Origin: Plutella xylostella
Taxonomy: Eukaryota > Arthropoda > Insecta > Lepidoptera > Plutellidae
DNA length: 64,000 bases
NCBI RefSeq assembly: GCF_932276165.1
Contig: NC_063998.1
Span: 1,190,501 to 1,254,500 of the forward strand
Direction: 5' to 3'
Part shown: in pieces, positions 22,146 through 32,213 of the stretch
How the letters are laid out: every line of letters starts with the position of its first letter
Numbering within the stretch: the first letter of the stretch is position 1
Notes under the pieces: generated by a model
What the model was told of the DNA's origin: nothing
The model's database searches: none
Seen by the model: the letters and a program-made list of their open reading frames with translations, nothing else
Made by a program: the position numbers and the translations under genes

Positions 22146-24179
22146 CCTAAGCCAGTTATGAGTGCACTTAATGCAACAGGGTTGGGTTCACAACTGATGA
22201 TTGACTTAGTAAAGCCAATAATAGTAAAACTACAGTTACAGATGAAATTAAAAATTAAAGGGTAATGGGGTAAATGTAAACTACTAGATAGGTCAAATTG
22301 TGAATGAAGTTACAATTAATTAGATGTTTAGTATTCCCTTATCCTACCTCTATTATTAGATATTGATGAAACTCAAATGCTTACAAAATACTAATGTTGA
22401 ATCTCATCATCAGCATAGCTCTTTACTGCTGGACGTAGGCTTTTCTCCCAAAGCATAACACTGGATGCGATCTATAGTTTTCCCTGACCTTGACCTTAAC
22501 TAATCACATTTCAAACACAACATAAAAAAAAAACTATTCAAAGTTTGTTACATTCAGTAGGGAAAATATTGTGATGCAAATAGATACCTTACAGTTGTTT
22601 TGGTGAACAATTTAACTTAAATCAGTATATTTTTTCAACTAGTTTTATTATCTGATTGAATTTATTAAAGTACAGCTAATAGTGTATAGTGTTAGTGTGT
22701 GTCACATCTGGGGTCATGAAACGCTTATGAATAATAACTAAGAATCGAATTCTAGAACCAGTCTCAGCACTAGCGAATTTCTGATGCTACATTTACCCTT
22801 GAGAGTCTACAGATCTTTTATATGGGTTCTAGAATGCGACCCTTACACTTACAACCACATGTGGAAAAGTATAATTAGCTAGCTAGTAGCTATTTACCTA
22901 AGATATTCATATTGTGCTATAATATACATAGCAGTAACTTCTCCAAATATTGTAAAATGGAATGAAATTAGCTAAACTTAAACAGTTAGGTACTCTAGTA
23001 ACCAAATAAAACATTAAATTAGTTTAAAACAATAAATGTGCAAATTCTTGAAGAAAATAAAAATAAAAATACAATTGTTTTAAACATATGATAATAGTTA
23101 CATTATGTATGTAATATTTTTACCATAGGTAGGTAAATGTACATTCTGAAACAATTGCAACTTAACTTATAACTTAATAAATACATGGTGCATAGTTCAC
23201 TCAAAACCAGTAAATTTAATTAACAAATTCCGAATTAGACTTTTACATTTTAAGAATTTAATTATAATTATAAACAAATAATAACATAAAAAGTTACATA
23301 TTTTCTACATTACAGAGTTATATACCAAATCTATATCTAATATTTTATTTTATAATACTGAGAAAACTTAACTAAATTTTAATATAGGTAACGATGCAAA
23401 AGTAAATTATGTTACTCAAGTTTCCACTCTACTGTTACTCTAGGTAGACTAGGTAAATGGTACAGGGAGGTTTAACTATACCTATAATAAACTAAATCTA
23501 ATCGTAAGAGTTATGAACAACCGCTATTTATGAACAATACCTACATACAAAAGGAGAGAACGACATTATAAAATAAAAACTTAAAAGAAAAAGAACTAAA
23601 GTAACCAGTTTTATGAGAAGCAAAATGATCACTAATCAGCCTATTGGAAATAAATGATAATCTATAATGTGACGTGCACACTGAGTCTTTACGAAAACTT
23701 AGAAGCTACAAGTGCTGGGAGTCTGGTGCTGCATGGGGTCCATTTTGTAACTTAGGTGCTCACTAAGACGGGTTTTTGGGATATTCAACCCCTAAGGGGG
23801 AATAGGGGGTGTCAAGGTCAGAGTCAAATGTTTTATTCAATGCATAAATATAAAATTTCCGCGTGACGCGATTTAGAGCAAAGTTATTGATCAGAATTGT
23901 ACCGGTCATATTATGGGATATCGCATAGCACCGTTTAAGTTAGACGCTTGAAAATTCACATGCCAACCTTAGTGAATGCAAAGTTATTTGGTATTGCGTT
24001 AGTTGGCTACATGCGAAACACATAGATTATTAATTGAAATGAGTATTTTGCCATTGCCATTTGCCATACAAGTCTTTGCCGTATGAAGTCTGGTAAATCA
24101 TTTTTAGTGAAGTATTTGTCAATTCTCATGTAAGTAGTCTAATACCACCATGACAAGTTGTTGGGTGGGTAGTTCGGGA
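22146..24179. other. interior of the pol-less element, no gene
   Basis: AT-rich and non-coding. A short RTE-tail fragment (CATCATCAGC ... CTGCTGGACGTAGG) lies at about 22404-22450. Nothing else is classifiable. Confidence 0.5.
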
Positions 24180-24235
24180 GTCGTCCACGGGAAAAAAAAA
24201 TTTAAGGCGAAGCGATGATCATAGGCAACAGCTAG
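24180..24235 (+). mobile_element. Helitron-like 3' end fragment
   Basis: CACGGGAAAA, TTTAAGGCGAAGCGATG and CAACAGCTAG occur in the same order as at the 3' end of the repeat at 35058-35274. Only the terminal ~55 bp are recognisable. Confidence 0.5.
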
Positions 24236-24497
24236 TGCTAGTGATAGGAATGACCATGGCTTTATAGTCAGAGTCACGTAAAATAAGTATTATTCAAAAT
24301 AAAATAAAAATATGTGTGATCGGAATGACAAAGTTAATTTAAAAAAAGGGGCCACGTAGGGCTGTCTACTAAGCCGTGAATAATAATAATGAAAAATATG
24401 ATGTCAGCTATATTACGGTTGGATAATGGAGGAGGTGATGACGCTTGCAGCTGTCATCATTAGCTGGGAACAGCTATACCGGTCCTGGAGGGCAGGT

Positions 24498-24612
24498 ATT
24501 CTAAAAATCTTTTGTATTTGTTAACCCAGTTTATACATTCATGGTACCTAGGATTCCACACTTGTGAGGCGTAGTCGAGTATGCTCCGAACGTATGAGCA
24601 GAACTTGTATAA
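24498..24612 (-). pseudogene. LINE reverse transcriptase fragment
   Basis: The minus strand reads KFCSYVRSILDYASQVWNP, the segment after the RT core in Jockey/R1-type LINE proteins, then degenerates. It is only about 35 codons, a captured fragment inside the pol-less LTR element. Confidence 0.6.
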
Positions 24613-25189
24613 GAAAATTTTAATTAAAAAAAAAAAAATGTTTATTTCAAAAACTTTTCACTTATAACTAATACAAGGTAAAGACCTCCTATTAAGCATA
24701 AAAATATCTGTGCCAGGAGATCTCGCTCTCCATATCAAATTATCATTTAAATTATTCAGTTTCAGAAATAAATGGAAGGTAACAATAATAACCTATACAC
24801 AGGTCCCTTCTTGGACAAATTTCTCGTAGTACACTCGATTTCGGCATGAGTAATACACAACCTATCCCATCATTCGGTGTGCTGGTGGAAAATGTCTAGT
24901 TCTAAACTAAAACTACATCACATACAAATAAAAAGAAAACCCTAATTAACACAAAACTAATAGGGCGACAAAGGCAGAAAAACAGCAACTTATGCACAAG
25001 GACTTGTTCTGACGATCGATGAGGGACAGAACTAGAAGCTCTTATCGCCGTACATAGATCTATTTAAGGTTGCAAGAGTCTTAGGAAGAGAAGTAGCTCC
25101 TTTGCCTGGCATTTTCAGCACCCAAAACATTGTAATTTTGTAAAAACAATTTTGGCATTATTATTGAAAGACTGCTTGCTAAAGATTGT
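24613..25189. other. interior of the pol-less element, no gene
   Basis: Starts with an A-run and AT-rich sequence; no coding signal. Confidence 0.45.
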
Positions 25190-26470
25190 ATAATATGTTT
25201 ATGAGTTTGGTTACTGATAAAGTTCAGTACATTGTTTATGATGATAATAATAATAATCCATTTATTTCAGATTGGTTACTGATAAAGTTCAGTACAATGT
25301 TTATGATAATAATGATAATAATCCATTTATTTCAGATTATATGTTTGTGAGTTGGGTTACTGATAAAGTTCGGTACCTATACTCAGTACTGATAAAGTTC
25401 GGTACATTAGGAAGATGATTACGAGTTGGGTTACTGATAAAGTTCGGTTCCTATACTCAGTACTGATAAAGTTCGGTACATTAGTAAGATGATTGTGAGT
25501 TGGGTTACTGATAAAGTTCGGTTCCTATACTCAGTACTGATAAAGTTCGGTACATTAGGAAGATGATTGTGAGTTGGGTTACTGATAAAGTTCGGTTCCT
25601 ATACTCAGTACTGATAAAGTTCGGTACATTAGGCAGATGATTGTGAGTTGGGTTACTGATAAAGTTCGGTTCCTATACTCAGTACTGATAAAGTTCGGTA
25701 CATTAGGAAGATGATTGTGAGTTGGGTTACTGATAAAGTTCGGTTCCTATACTCAGTACTGATAAAGTTCGGTACATTAGGCAGATGATTGTGAGTTGGG
25801 TTACTGATAAAGTTCGGTTCCTATACTCAGTACTGATAAAGTTCGGTACATTAGGAAGATGATTGTGAGTTGGGTTACTGATAAAGTTCGGTTCCTATAC
25901 TCAGTACTGATAAAGTTCGGTACGTTAGGAAGATGATTGTGAGTTAGGTTACTGATAAAGTTCGGTTCCTATACTCAGTACTGATAAAGTTCGGTACATT
26001 AGGAAGATGATTGTGAGTTGGGTTACTGATAAAGTTCGGTTCCTATACTTTATAGTACTGATAAAGTTCGATACATAAGGAATATGTTTGTGAGTTAGGC
26101 TACTGATAAAGTTCGGTACATTATGTATATGTTTGTTAGTTAGGTTACTGATAAAGTTCGGTTCCTAAAATCTATGTTACTGATTATGTTTGGTACATGA
26201 TGAATATGTTTGTAAGTTGTTTACTGATAAGGTTAGATTTACATACTATATATTAGTGATAAAGTTCAATACATTATGAATATGTTTGTAAGTAAGGTTA
26301 CTGATAAAGTTCGGTTCCTATACTTTATATATTACTGATAAAGTTCGGTACATTATGAATATGTTTGTAAGTTAGATTACTGATAAAATTAGATTCATAT
26401 ACTATTTATATTAGTGATAAAGTTTAATACATTATGGTTGTAAGTTAGGTTACTGAGAAAGTTCGTTTCC
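25190..26470. repeat. 74-bp tandem array with ACTGATAAAGTTCGG core
   Basis: The core ACTGATAAAGTTCGGT recurs more than 25 times. In the central part the full unit is 74 bp and holds two cores: GGGTTACTG steps from 25428 to 25502 to 25576. About nine such units are nearly identical between 25.38 and 26.05 kb. Both flanks show older, diverged cores (for example GATAAGGTTAGATT at about 26227). Confidence 0.92.
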
Positions 26471-26918
26471 TATCCTATACTCCTTAGTTAATGATAAATG
26501 TTGGGTATATATTATTAAGTTGGATTGTTTTGTATAATTTGTGTTAACCGAAGAACATTCCCATTCATTTGTTATTGTTAAATGCATTTATTGTTTCTTC
26601 CAAGTTGGGTTACTCTTGAACATTCAGTTTTTATAAACTTAAATTCATTTAATTATGTTTAAATTTACTTTAAAAAAGCATTGTGATTACATTTTGTTTA
26701 AATATAATATTAGTAAACTTAGCTATATTATTGTTAAACTTAATGATTATAAAACATATTGTTGATGTTAACTGTTTCTAAATTGTAGTTTATAAAACAT
26801 AGTTTATTTCTGGTTTGATGATTGTAAGCTCTGTGCCATGGACCAATGTTCCCAGCCGATTGTTAGGTTACGCACCGGCGTCGTGCGCGGGGTCGCACAC
26901 GTTGTCAGGATGGACGAT
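26471..26918. other. interior of the pol-less element before the 3' LTR
   Basis: AT-rich, then a GC-rich end (GCACCGGCGTCGTGCGCGG). The purine stretch before the LTR (CAGGATGGACGA) is a weak polypurine tract. Confidence 0.5.
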
Positions 26919-27186
26919 TGTTAGGTTCATTAACATTGTTGGAATAAGAATTGAATTTTAACTACAAAATGTAACGGAGGTTTTAAAAAAAAAACAAGTG
27001 ACGTTTGGGGAATTTGGTCTATGGACTGGAGATGGATTGATTCTTGGATTTTGCGATTGTTGTTAAAAATTGTAAAAGTGCGAAAAGTACGAATATAAGC
27101 GAATGGTCGAAAGTTATACGGTGTCTCATTTCACTCAAGGATAGAATACAAGCACACATAAGAAGGATTAGCGACTGTATGCAACA
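26919..27186 (+). repeat. 3' LTR of the pol-less element
   Basis: The same 268 bp as 19812-20079, with no difference found by eye, including the ten-A run. GGTT follows as the target duplication. Confidence 0.95.
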
Positions 27187-27190
27187 GGTT

Positions 27191-27766
27191 TGTGTGAAAC
27201 TGGTATTCTATGAGTATTATAGGTCCTTCCAAATTGCCATTTTTATAATTCAACCAAAATCGCCAAAGCTTCTTCTCAACTTTATGTCGAAGACCACCTG
27301 TAACCCAGGCTCGTCTAAAATACCCTCATAACCCAGGCTCGTCAATGACCACCTGATATCCAGGCTCGTCAAAAGACCACCTCTAAATCCAGGTTCGTCA
27401 ATGACCACCTGAAACCCAGGCTCGTCAAGGACCACCTGAAACCCAGGCTCGTCAAAGACCACCTGAAACCCAGGCTCGTCAAAGACCACCTGATAAACAG
27501 GCTCGTCAAGGACCACCTGAAACCCAGGCTCGTCAAAGACCACCTGATAAACAGGCTCGTCAAGGACCACCTGAAACCCAGGCTCGTCAAAGACCACCTC
27601 CATACCTAGGCAATAGAAGTACCTACGCTCATATCCTTCCAGATCACAGTCAACAAAATAAGTACAACAATTCACAAATATTCTATTTCATTCTAAAAAA
27701 CTTTTGTATCTGAAATCATTTTTAAATGATAAAGTAAATAACAATAAGTAGGTACCTTTGCCAACA
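27191..27766 (-). repeat. proximal part of the outer element's 3' LTR, with extra sequence
   Basis: On the minus strand the LTR starts at 27766 (TGTTGGCAAA), 7 bp after the gag-pol stop. The 5' LTR also starts TGTTGGCAAA but then jumps straight to AATATTATATTCC, whereas here about 570 bp of other sequence follow, including a 27-bp array. Either the 5' LTR lost this part or it was inserted here. Confidence 0.55.
27280..27602. repeat. 27-bp minisatellite
   Basis: About eleven copies of a unit containing CAGGCTCGTCAAAGACCACC; copies start at 27306, 27334, 27361, 27390 and 27417. Because 27 is a multiple of three, the minus strand stays open as a nine-residue repeat (VFDEPGFQV). This is a by-product of the repeat rather than evidence of a gene. 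Confidence 0.9.
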
Positions 27767-27773
27767 CGGTAAT

Positions 27774-30700
27774 TTACTCTGTAGTCCAGTCGTCGATTCT
27801 AATCCATGGTTTCATATTCTCAGCTGCTGCTGTACCAATGTATGGTTTGTTACAGCGCTCACTGCCTCTCATGTCCACCACCTCATACCGATCATGACCC
27901 AAAACTTTCTTAATTTGAAACGGCCCTTTAAATACTGGAAGCATCTTTTTACTTCTTCCATCATTAGACTGACTTTGTATTTTAAGTAATACTAAGTCCC
28001 CTTCGGTATATTGTCTGGCTTTCATTCTAGTGCTGTCAAATCTTTCTTTCTGCTGTGTCGCACTCTGTTTTATATTTTCATCCACCCACAATCTTAATTT
28101 GGTTACGTCAATCGCATGGTCACTATCCTGCTCCGGAGCCAAACGGTCGCTATCTGTTCTTAATCTATAGCCAAAGAAAACTTCACTAGGTACAGCTTTT
28201 ATTGTTTTATGATATGTACTATTCATGGCCTGCTGCAGAATGGGAATACACTCGTCCCATCTATCATCCGAAACGCTTGCACCCATAGCTCTCATAGCCT
28301 CTAAGATAGTTTTATTAAATCTTTCGACCTGACCGTTCGATCGCGGCATTCCCGTCGCTACCGTATGTAGACGAATGTTACTATCGGTACAATACTTTAT
28401 AAAATCGTGAGAAGTGAAACACGACCCTGCGTCTGTTACCAACCTTCTACAGTGACCAAATATTTTAGAGAAACTTTTTAGTTCTTTAATCACGTTACTA
28501 GCATCCGTGTTGCGTACCGCTGATATAAACACAAATTTAGTAAATGCGTCTACCATTACTAACAAGTATTTGTTACCCTTTAGCGACTTAACGAAAGGAC
28601 CCAAATGGTCCAAATGCAAGGTATGAAACGGCTGAGCGTACTTGGGCACCGGGAATAATTCTCCCTCTTTTCGTCCATGTTTATTTTTGTTATAAATACA
28701 ATTCAAACAATTTTTTATGTACTTTTTTACCGTTCTCCTCATGCGGGGAAACCAATATTGATACTCAAGACGCTCCACCGTTTTATCCTCGGCAAAATGA
28801 CCAAGATCGTCATGATTACATTTAATTACTTGCCAAATACACTTTTTAGGCACTACCCAACGTCGGCCACGAGCAGTACGCCGGTAAACTTTATTGCCCA
28901 AAAGCTCGTAATTCTTGTAAATATGTTTATGTTTCTCGGACTCCCCTGACTCTAAAGCCTTCCTAATTTCGGTCAACTTAGGATCTTGTATTTGAACCGA
29001 AAGCAACCAGTCCGCTTCAGTAATCGACATAATAATTTCGGCTTCAGATTTTTCACCGGACTGTACAGGGTTGCGGCTCAATGCATCTACATGTTGCATT
29101 CTTCTACCCTCCCTATGAACGATATTATAATCGAATTCTTGAGTTGCTAATACCCAACGAGATATCCGAGGAATTATTTCTTTTTTTGTTAATGCAAACC
29201 GAACTGCATTACCATCCGTAACAATTTTAAACTCGGAACCCAGTAAGTACAACCGAAATTTTTGCAACGATGCCACTATGGCTAATAATTCCAACTCGAA
29301 AGAATGATATCTCTTTTCATCTTCCGTAGTTTGTCTACTGTAATAGTGTACAGGTTTTTCCCCTTCATCTGTAACCTGCATCAATATTCCCGCTATACCT
29401 TCTCTACACGCGTCAGTATATAGTACAGAATCCTTCTCAGGATCGAATATAACCAATATGTTATCCTGTGTCAACGCTGATTTCAAATTTAAGAAACATT
29501 GGTTATGTTCGTCCTCCCATTTCCATGTACTATCTTTTTTTAACAGATTGGTTAAAGGACTTGACAAAACCGCACAATTTCGAATAAACTTACGAAAATA
29601 GCTGATAAGACCGAGAAATTGACGCAATTGATGAACGGTTTTAGGTACAGGATAATCTCTAACCGCTGTTAATTTCAATTCGCTCGGTTTAATTCCGTCT
29701 TGCGTTATTTTATAACCCAAAAATTCAATTTCCGACTTTAGAAAATGACATTTTTTTAGGTTTAGTGTTAACCCGTACTCTCGAAAAATTTTAAGTACTG
29801 TTTCCAAGAGATTTAAATTCTCATCAACCGTTTCGCTGATTAATAACAAATCATCCAAGAATATTATTACCTTGCCAAATCTCAAGCTACCTAACACTTT
29901 ATTCATCACTTGTTGAAAAAATGATGGTCCGTTCACTAAACCAAACGGTAGACGCAAAAATTCATAATGACCATCCTCTGTGATAAAAGCTGTTTTGTCA
30001 ATTGCGTCATCCGCCATTTTTAATTGGTAATATCCACATTTTAAATCTAAATTTGAGAACACTTTTGCCCCATTTAACCTATCAATGAGGTCCTCAATCC
30101 TAGGCATCGGGTATTTATACTTAGCTGTGATTTTATTCAAAGCTCGATAGTCAATACATAAACGTTTCTGACCGTCTTTTTTACTAACAAGCAAAGCTGG
30201 ACTCGCATAAGATGAATTACTGTCACGTATGATATCATTATCTTTTAATTCTTCGACGGTTTTCCGAATGACGCTTCGATCTGCATGAGAAGCCCTATAT
30301 GGTCTACACTGAATCGGCCTATTATCCAACAAATATATTTTCATTTCATACTCATTGACTTTTCCCAATTTGTCAATGGTTTGCGAAACACAGTCTTCAT
30401 ATTTACGAAATAGAACAACCAATTCACTGCTATGAGAATCTGTATCTAACTCTACCTCCGAGATTGAATTACAAAAATTTGTAAATTTTTCGGCGTAATC
30501 AAACGTTAACTGATCCGCAATACGAGAATACATCAAATCTGAACGTTCCGTAACATTTCGTCCGATCAAAATCTCACACCCAGTTAAATCATCAATCACA
30601 TACATTTCTACATCTTTTATATGCACAGAATCTAGCTGTATGTCTACTTTTACCGCTTGCGTAATAGTTTTCTGGCTTTCTTTGGAAAAACCTTGCAATA

Positions 30701-31286
30701 AAACAGGAATCTCCAAAGTATATTTTTGCAATGCGTACTTTTCAACTATTGAAACAACAATCAGGGAACAGCTACTGCCCGTGTCAATGAACGCGTCATG
30801 TGAAAATTCGTTTAAGATCAACCTCTTATGAAATTTCTTTTTCGAGTTTGAAGAAACAACACAGTTTGTTTCCTGCTTAGCTGCTTCTTGATTCTTCTTT
30901 TTAAAACAATTTATTGCCCATTCCACGTGCCCTTTTCTACTACAAAAATTGCATTTTACATCACATTGCGCTCTTTTATGAGCACCACCACAAGTGAAAC
31001 AACTAATAGGTTTTTGATGCGAATTATCCGACTGTTTTGTTACCATAGGCATACTCGATTGACTAGTCGACGGCTGGACAATAGTAGCGGCTTGCTTAAA
31101 ATGGCTATCCTTTTTATAGCTAACAAATTTCGAATTCGTCGTTTTATGTATCCTACTATGCAAAAATCCGGCTAAATTGTCACAAGTATTACAATTACTA
31201 GCCTCTACCGACGATCTGAGATTATTATCACCTATGTTACCTAAAATTATAGAAACAATATCTTGTTCCGTAAAATTCAGGCACAA
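27774..31286 (-). CDS. pol: mdg3-like Gag C-terminus and Pol polyprotein
   Basis: 1170 codons open from just after an in-frame TGA. In order: capsid end; two CCHC knuckles (CFTCGGAHKRAQC and CNFCSRKGHVEWAINC, ~94-125); protease FIDTGSSCSLIV (~165); RT with LCIDYRALNK (~378) and FLDDLLLIS (~479); RNase H with LYTDACREGIAG (~622); an HHCC zinc domain ending CLNC; and integrase D in LHLDHLGPF, D in VTDAGSCF and E in NGQVERF (~984). A chromo-like basic tail follows. No other lesion is visible, so all enzymatic parts look potentially functional. The frame is identical to that of the gag ORF upstream, so the methionine at 31286 is not a real start. Confidence 0.88.
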   Translation of the reverse strand: MCLNFTEQDIVSIILGNIGDNNLRSSVEASNCNTCDNLAGFLHSRIHKTTNSKFVSYKKDSHFKQAATIVQPSTSQSSMPMVTKQSDNSHQKPISCFTCGGAHKRAQCDVKCNFCSRKGHVEWAINCFKKKNQEAAKQETNCVVSSNSKKKFHKRLILNEFSHDAFIDTGSSCSLIVVSIVEKYALQKYTLEIPVLLQGFSKESQKTITQAVKVDIQLDSVHIKDVEMYVIDDLTGCEILIGRNVTERSDLMYSRIADQLTFDYAEKFTNFCNSISEVELDTDSHSSELVVLFRKYEDCVSQTIDKLGKVNEYEMKIYLLDNRPIQCRPYRASHADRSVIRKTVEELKDNDIIRDSNSSYASPALLVSKKDGQKRLCIDYRALNKITAKYKYPMPRIEDLIDRLNGAKVFSNLDLKCGYYQLKMADDAIDKTAFITEDGHYEFLRLPFGLVNGPSFFQQVMNKVLGSLRFGKVIIFLDDLLLISETVDENLNLLETVLKIFREYGLTLNLKKCHFLKSEIEFLGYKITQDGIKPSELKLTAVRDYPVPKTVHQLRQFLGLISYFRKFIRNCAVLSSPLTNLLKKDSTWKWEDEHNQCFLNLKSALTQDNILVIFDPEKDSVLYTDACREGIAGILMQVTDEGEKPVHYYSRQTTEDEKRYHSFELELLAIVASLQKFRLYLLGSEFKIVTDGNAVRFALTKKEIIPRISRWVLATQEFDYNIVHREGRRMQHVDALSRNPVQSGEKSEAEIIMSITEADWLLSVQIQDPKLTEIRKALESGESEKHKHIYKNYELLGNKVYRRTARGRRWVVPKKCIWQVIKCNHDDLGHFAEDKTVERLEYQYWFPRMRRTVKKYIKNCLNCIYNKNKHGRKEGELFPVPKYAQPFHTLHLDHLGPFVKSLKGNKYLLVMVDAFTKFVFISAVRNTDASNVIKELKSFSKIFGHCRRLVTDAGSCFTSHDFIKYCTDSNIRLHTVATGMPRSNGQVERFNKTILEAMRAMGASVSDDRWDECIPILQQAMNSTYHKTIKAVPSEVFFGYRLRTDSDRLAPEQDSDHAIDVTKLRLWVDENIKQSATQQKERFDSTRMKARQYTEGDLVLLKIQSQSNDGRSKKMLPVFKGPFQIKKVLGHDRYEVVDMRGSERCNKPYIGTAAAENMKPWIRIDDWTTE

Positions 31287-31298
31287 CCGATCAATTTT

Positions 31299-31805
31299 TC
31301 ATTTTTGTTCGAAAAAAAATTCGTACAAGGACTGATTTTCAAACGGTTTGTTATCTAAAATCTCTTTCAACAACTGAAACATATTTCGCCTTATTTGAAA
31401 TGTAGTTGCAATCTTTTTTTCCCAATCTGCCCAAACCCATGTAGTCCAATCATTATTTGTACGTAGTAAAGAATCATACCAGATTTTAGCGGAGCCCTTT
31501 AACTTGTTCAAAGCCTGATAACGAACCATGCTATCCGTCCAAGAGAACGTGGTGGAGTAGGACTTAATTATATTTAGCCAAGACGTTACATTGCCTGTTA
31601 ACGGGTTAAATTCTGGTATCATGCTGTTCAAAGTAATTGACTGCGTACTCACATTTTCCGGCGCTTTTACCTTGCGCTTACGCTTTGGAGGTGGTGGCGA
31701 GGGCGTGGCAGAACTCGAGCTCGACGACGACGAGCATCGCTTGCGCTTGCTTCTCGTAGCTGCATCACGATCGCGACGAACCCGCGATCGAGATCGTCTT
31801 CCCAT
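31299..31805 (-). CDS. gag: mdg3-like Gag, N-terminal part ending at an in-frame UGA
   Basis: ATG at 31805 is chosen because the frame upstream of it is LTR sequence. It opens with a basic, serine- and proline-rich stretch (MGRRSRSRVRR, a serine run, KRKRKVK). The capsid follows with LNSMIPEFNP, LNKLKGSAKIWYDSL and WADWEKKIATTF. It ends at TGA (31299-31301) in the middle of the capsid, and the same frame continues into the 1170-codon ORF with the rest of the capsid. A point mutation to a stop is the simple explanation; readthrough is possible but unsupported. Confidence 0.8.
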   Translation of the reverse strand: MGRRSRSRVRRDRDAATRSKRKRCSSSSSSSSATPSPPPPKRKRKVKAPENVSTQSITLNSMIPEFNPLTGNVTSWLNIIKSYSTTFSWTDSMVRYQALNKLKGSAKIWYDSLLRTNNDWTTWVWADWEKKIATTFQIRRNMFQLLKEILDNKPFENQSLYEFFFEQK

Positions 31806-31824
31806 TTGTAGGCGTTGATTGTTA

Positions 31825-32209
31825 GCACTTCTGATGTTAAACCAATTAGAATAGGCGAGTCCAAGTCCAGCACAAACACGTTCCCTTGTAAAACACCCCA
31901 CTAAACTAGTCCCGAGAGCTCTTCAAAGCCCAAATAACCTGACACCGGCCGCACGCTGACAAGAAAACCAATGTTCATAACACACTTCTTAGAAACATCC
32001 AATAATATCCGCTGCCGCAGAAAAAAGCCAACACCGCCATTACCGAGAGTGGCTTCGTTCAACCATCTTGTTCTTGCGTTCAGTTGCGTGACGTCACTTC
32101 CGTCTCCGCTCGCCGTAGACTGCGTTCCGAAATAGATAATTCTGCCAGCGTAAACCTCGGAACAATGACAGCCGGACTTTTTGGTAGGAATATAATATTT
32201 TTGCCAACA
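31825..32209 (-). repeat. 5' LTR and primer binding site of the mdg3-like element
   Basis: The minus-strand LTR runs from 32209 (TGTTGGCAAA) to 31835 (GGTTTAACA), 375 bp. TCAGAAGTGC follows at 31834-31825, resembling the tRNA-Leu complement. The gag ATG lies only 29 bp after the LTR. TTAG at 32210-32213 is the target duplication. Confidence 0.88.
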
Positions 32210-32213
32210 TTAG

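Larger units (their letters stand above)
19812..27186 (+). mobile_element. pol-less LTR element (LARD-like) with tandem arrays
   Basis: The LTRs at 19812-20079 and 26919-27186 are both 268 bp and identical by eye, with TGTT...AACA ends. The 4-bp duplication GGTT flanks them (19808-19811 and 27187-27190). The primer site TTTCAGGAGTGG follows the 5' LTR and resembles the complement of tRNA-Leu. The 6.8-kb interior has no protease, RT, RNase H or integrase. It holds a 49-bp array, a 20-bp array, a frameshifted gag remnant, pieces of a LINE and a Helitron-like repeat, and a 74-bp array. Identical LTRs mean recent retrotransposition, so proteins came in trans. A large retrotransposon derivative is the best class. 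Confidence 0.88.
13959..32209 (-). mobile_element. mdg3-like Gypsy element, outer shell of a nested block
   Basis: TTAG lies at 13955-13958 and again at 32210-32213, just outside matching LTR ends, so these are the borders of one minus-strand element. The 5' LTR is 31835-32209. The 3' LTR is split: one end is 13959-14325, which matches 31835-32202 except for one 1-bp indel. The other end is near 27766, where the minus strand again starts TGTTGGCAAA. Inside the broken 3' LTR sit the Mag-like element (14326-19695) and the pol-less element (19812-27186). Gag-pol is at 27774-31805. The order of RT, RNase H and integrase, the gag type and a tRNA-Leu-like primer site suggest the mdg3 group; the clade is inferred. 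Confidence 0.85.

Noticed and set aside
25190..26470. CRISPR-like array
   Set aside because: The repeats have no unique spacers of constant size, and the DNA is clearly an animal genome; it is a tandem satellite.
27250..27675. 141-codon minus-strand ORF with nine-residue repeats
   Set aside because: It is a translation of the 27-bp minisatellite; no start context, domain or neighbouring gene supports it.
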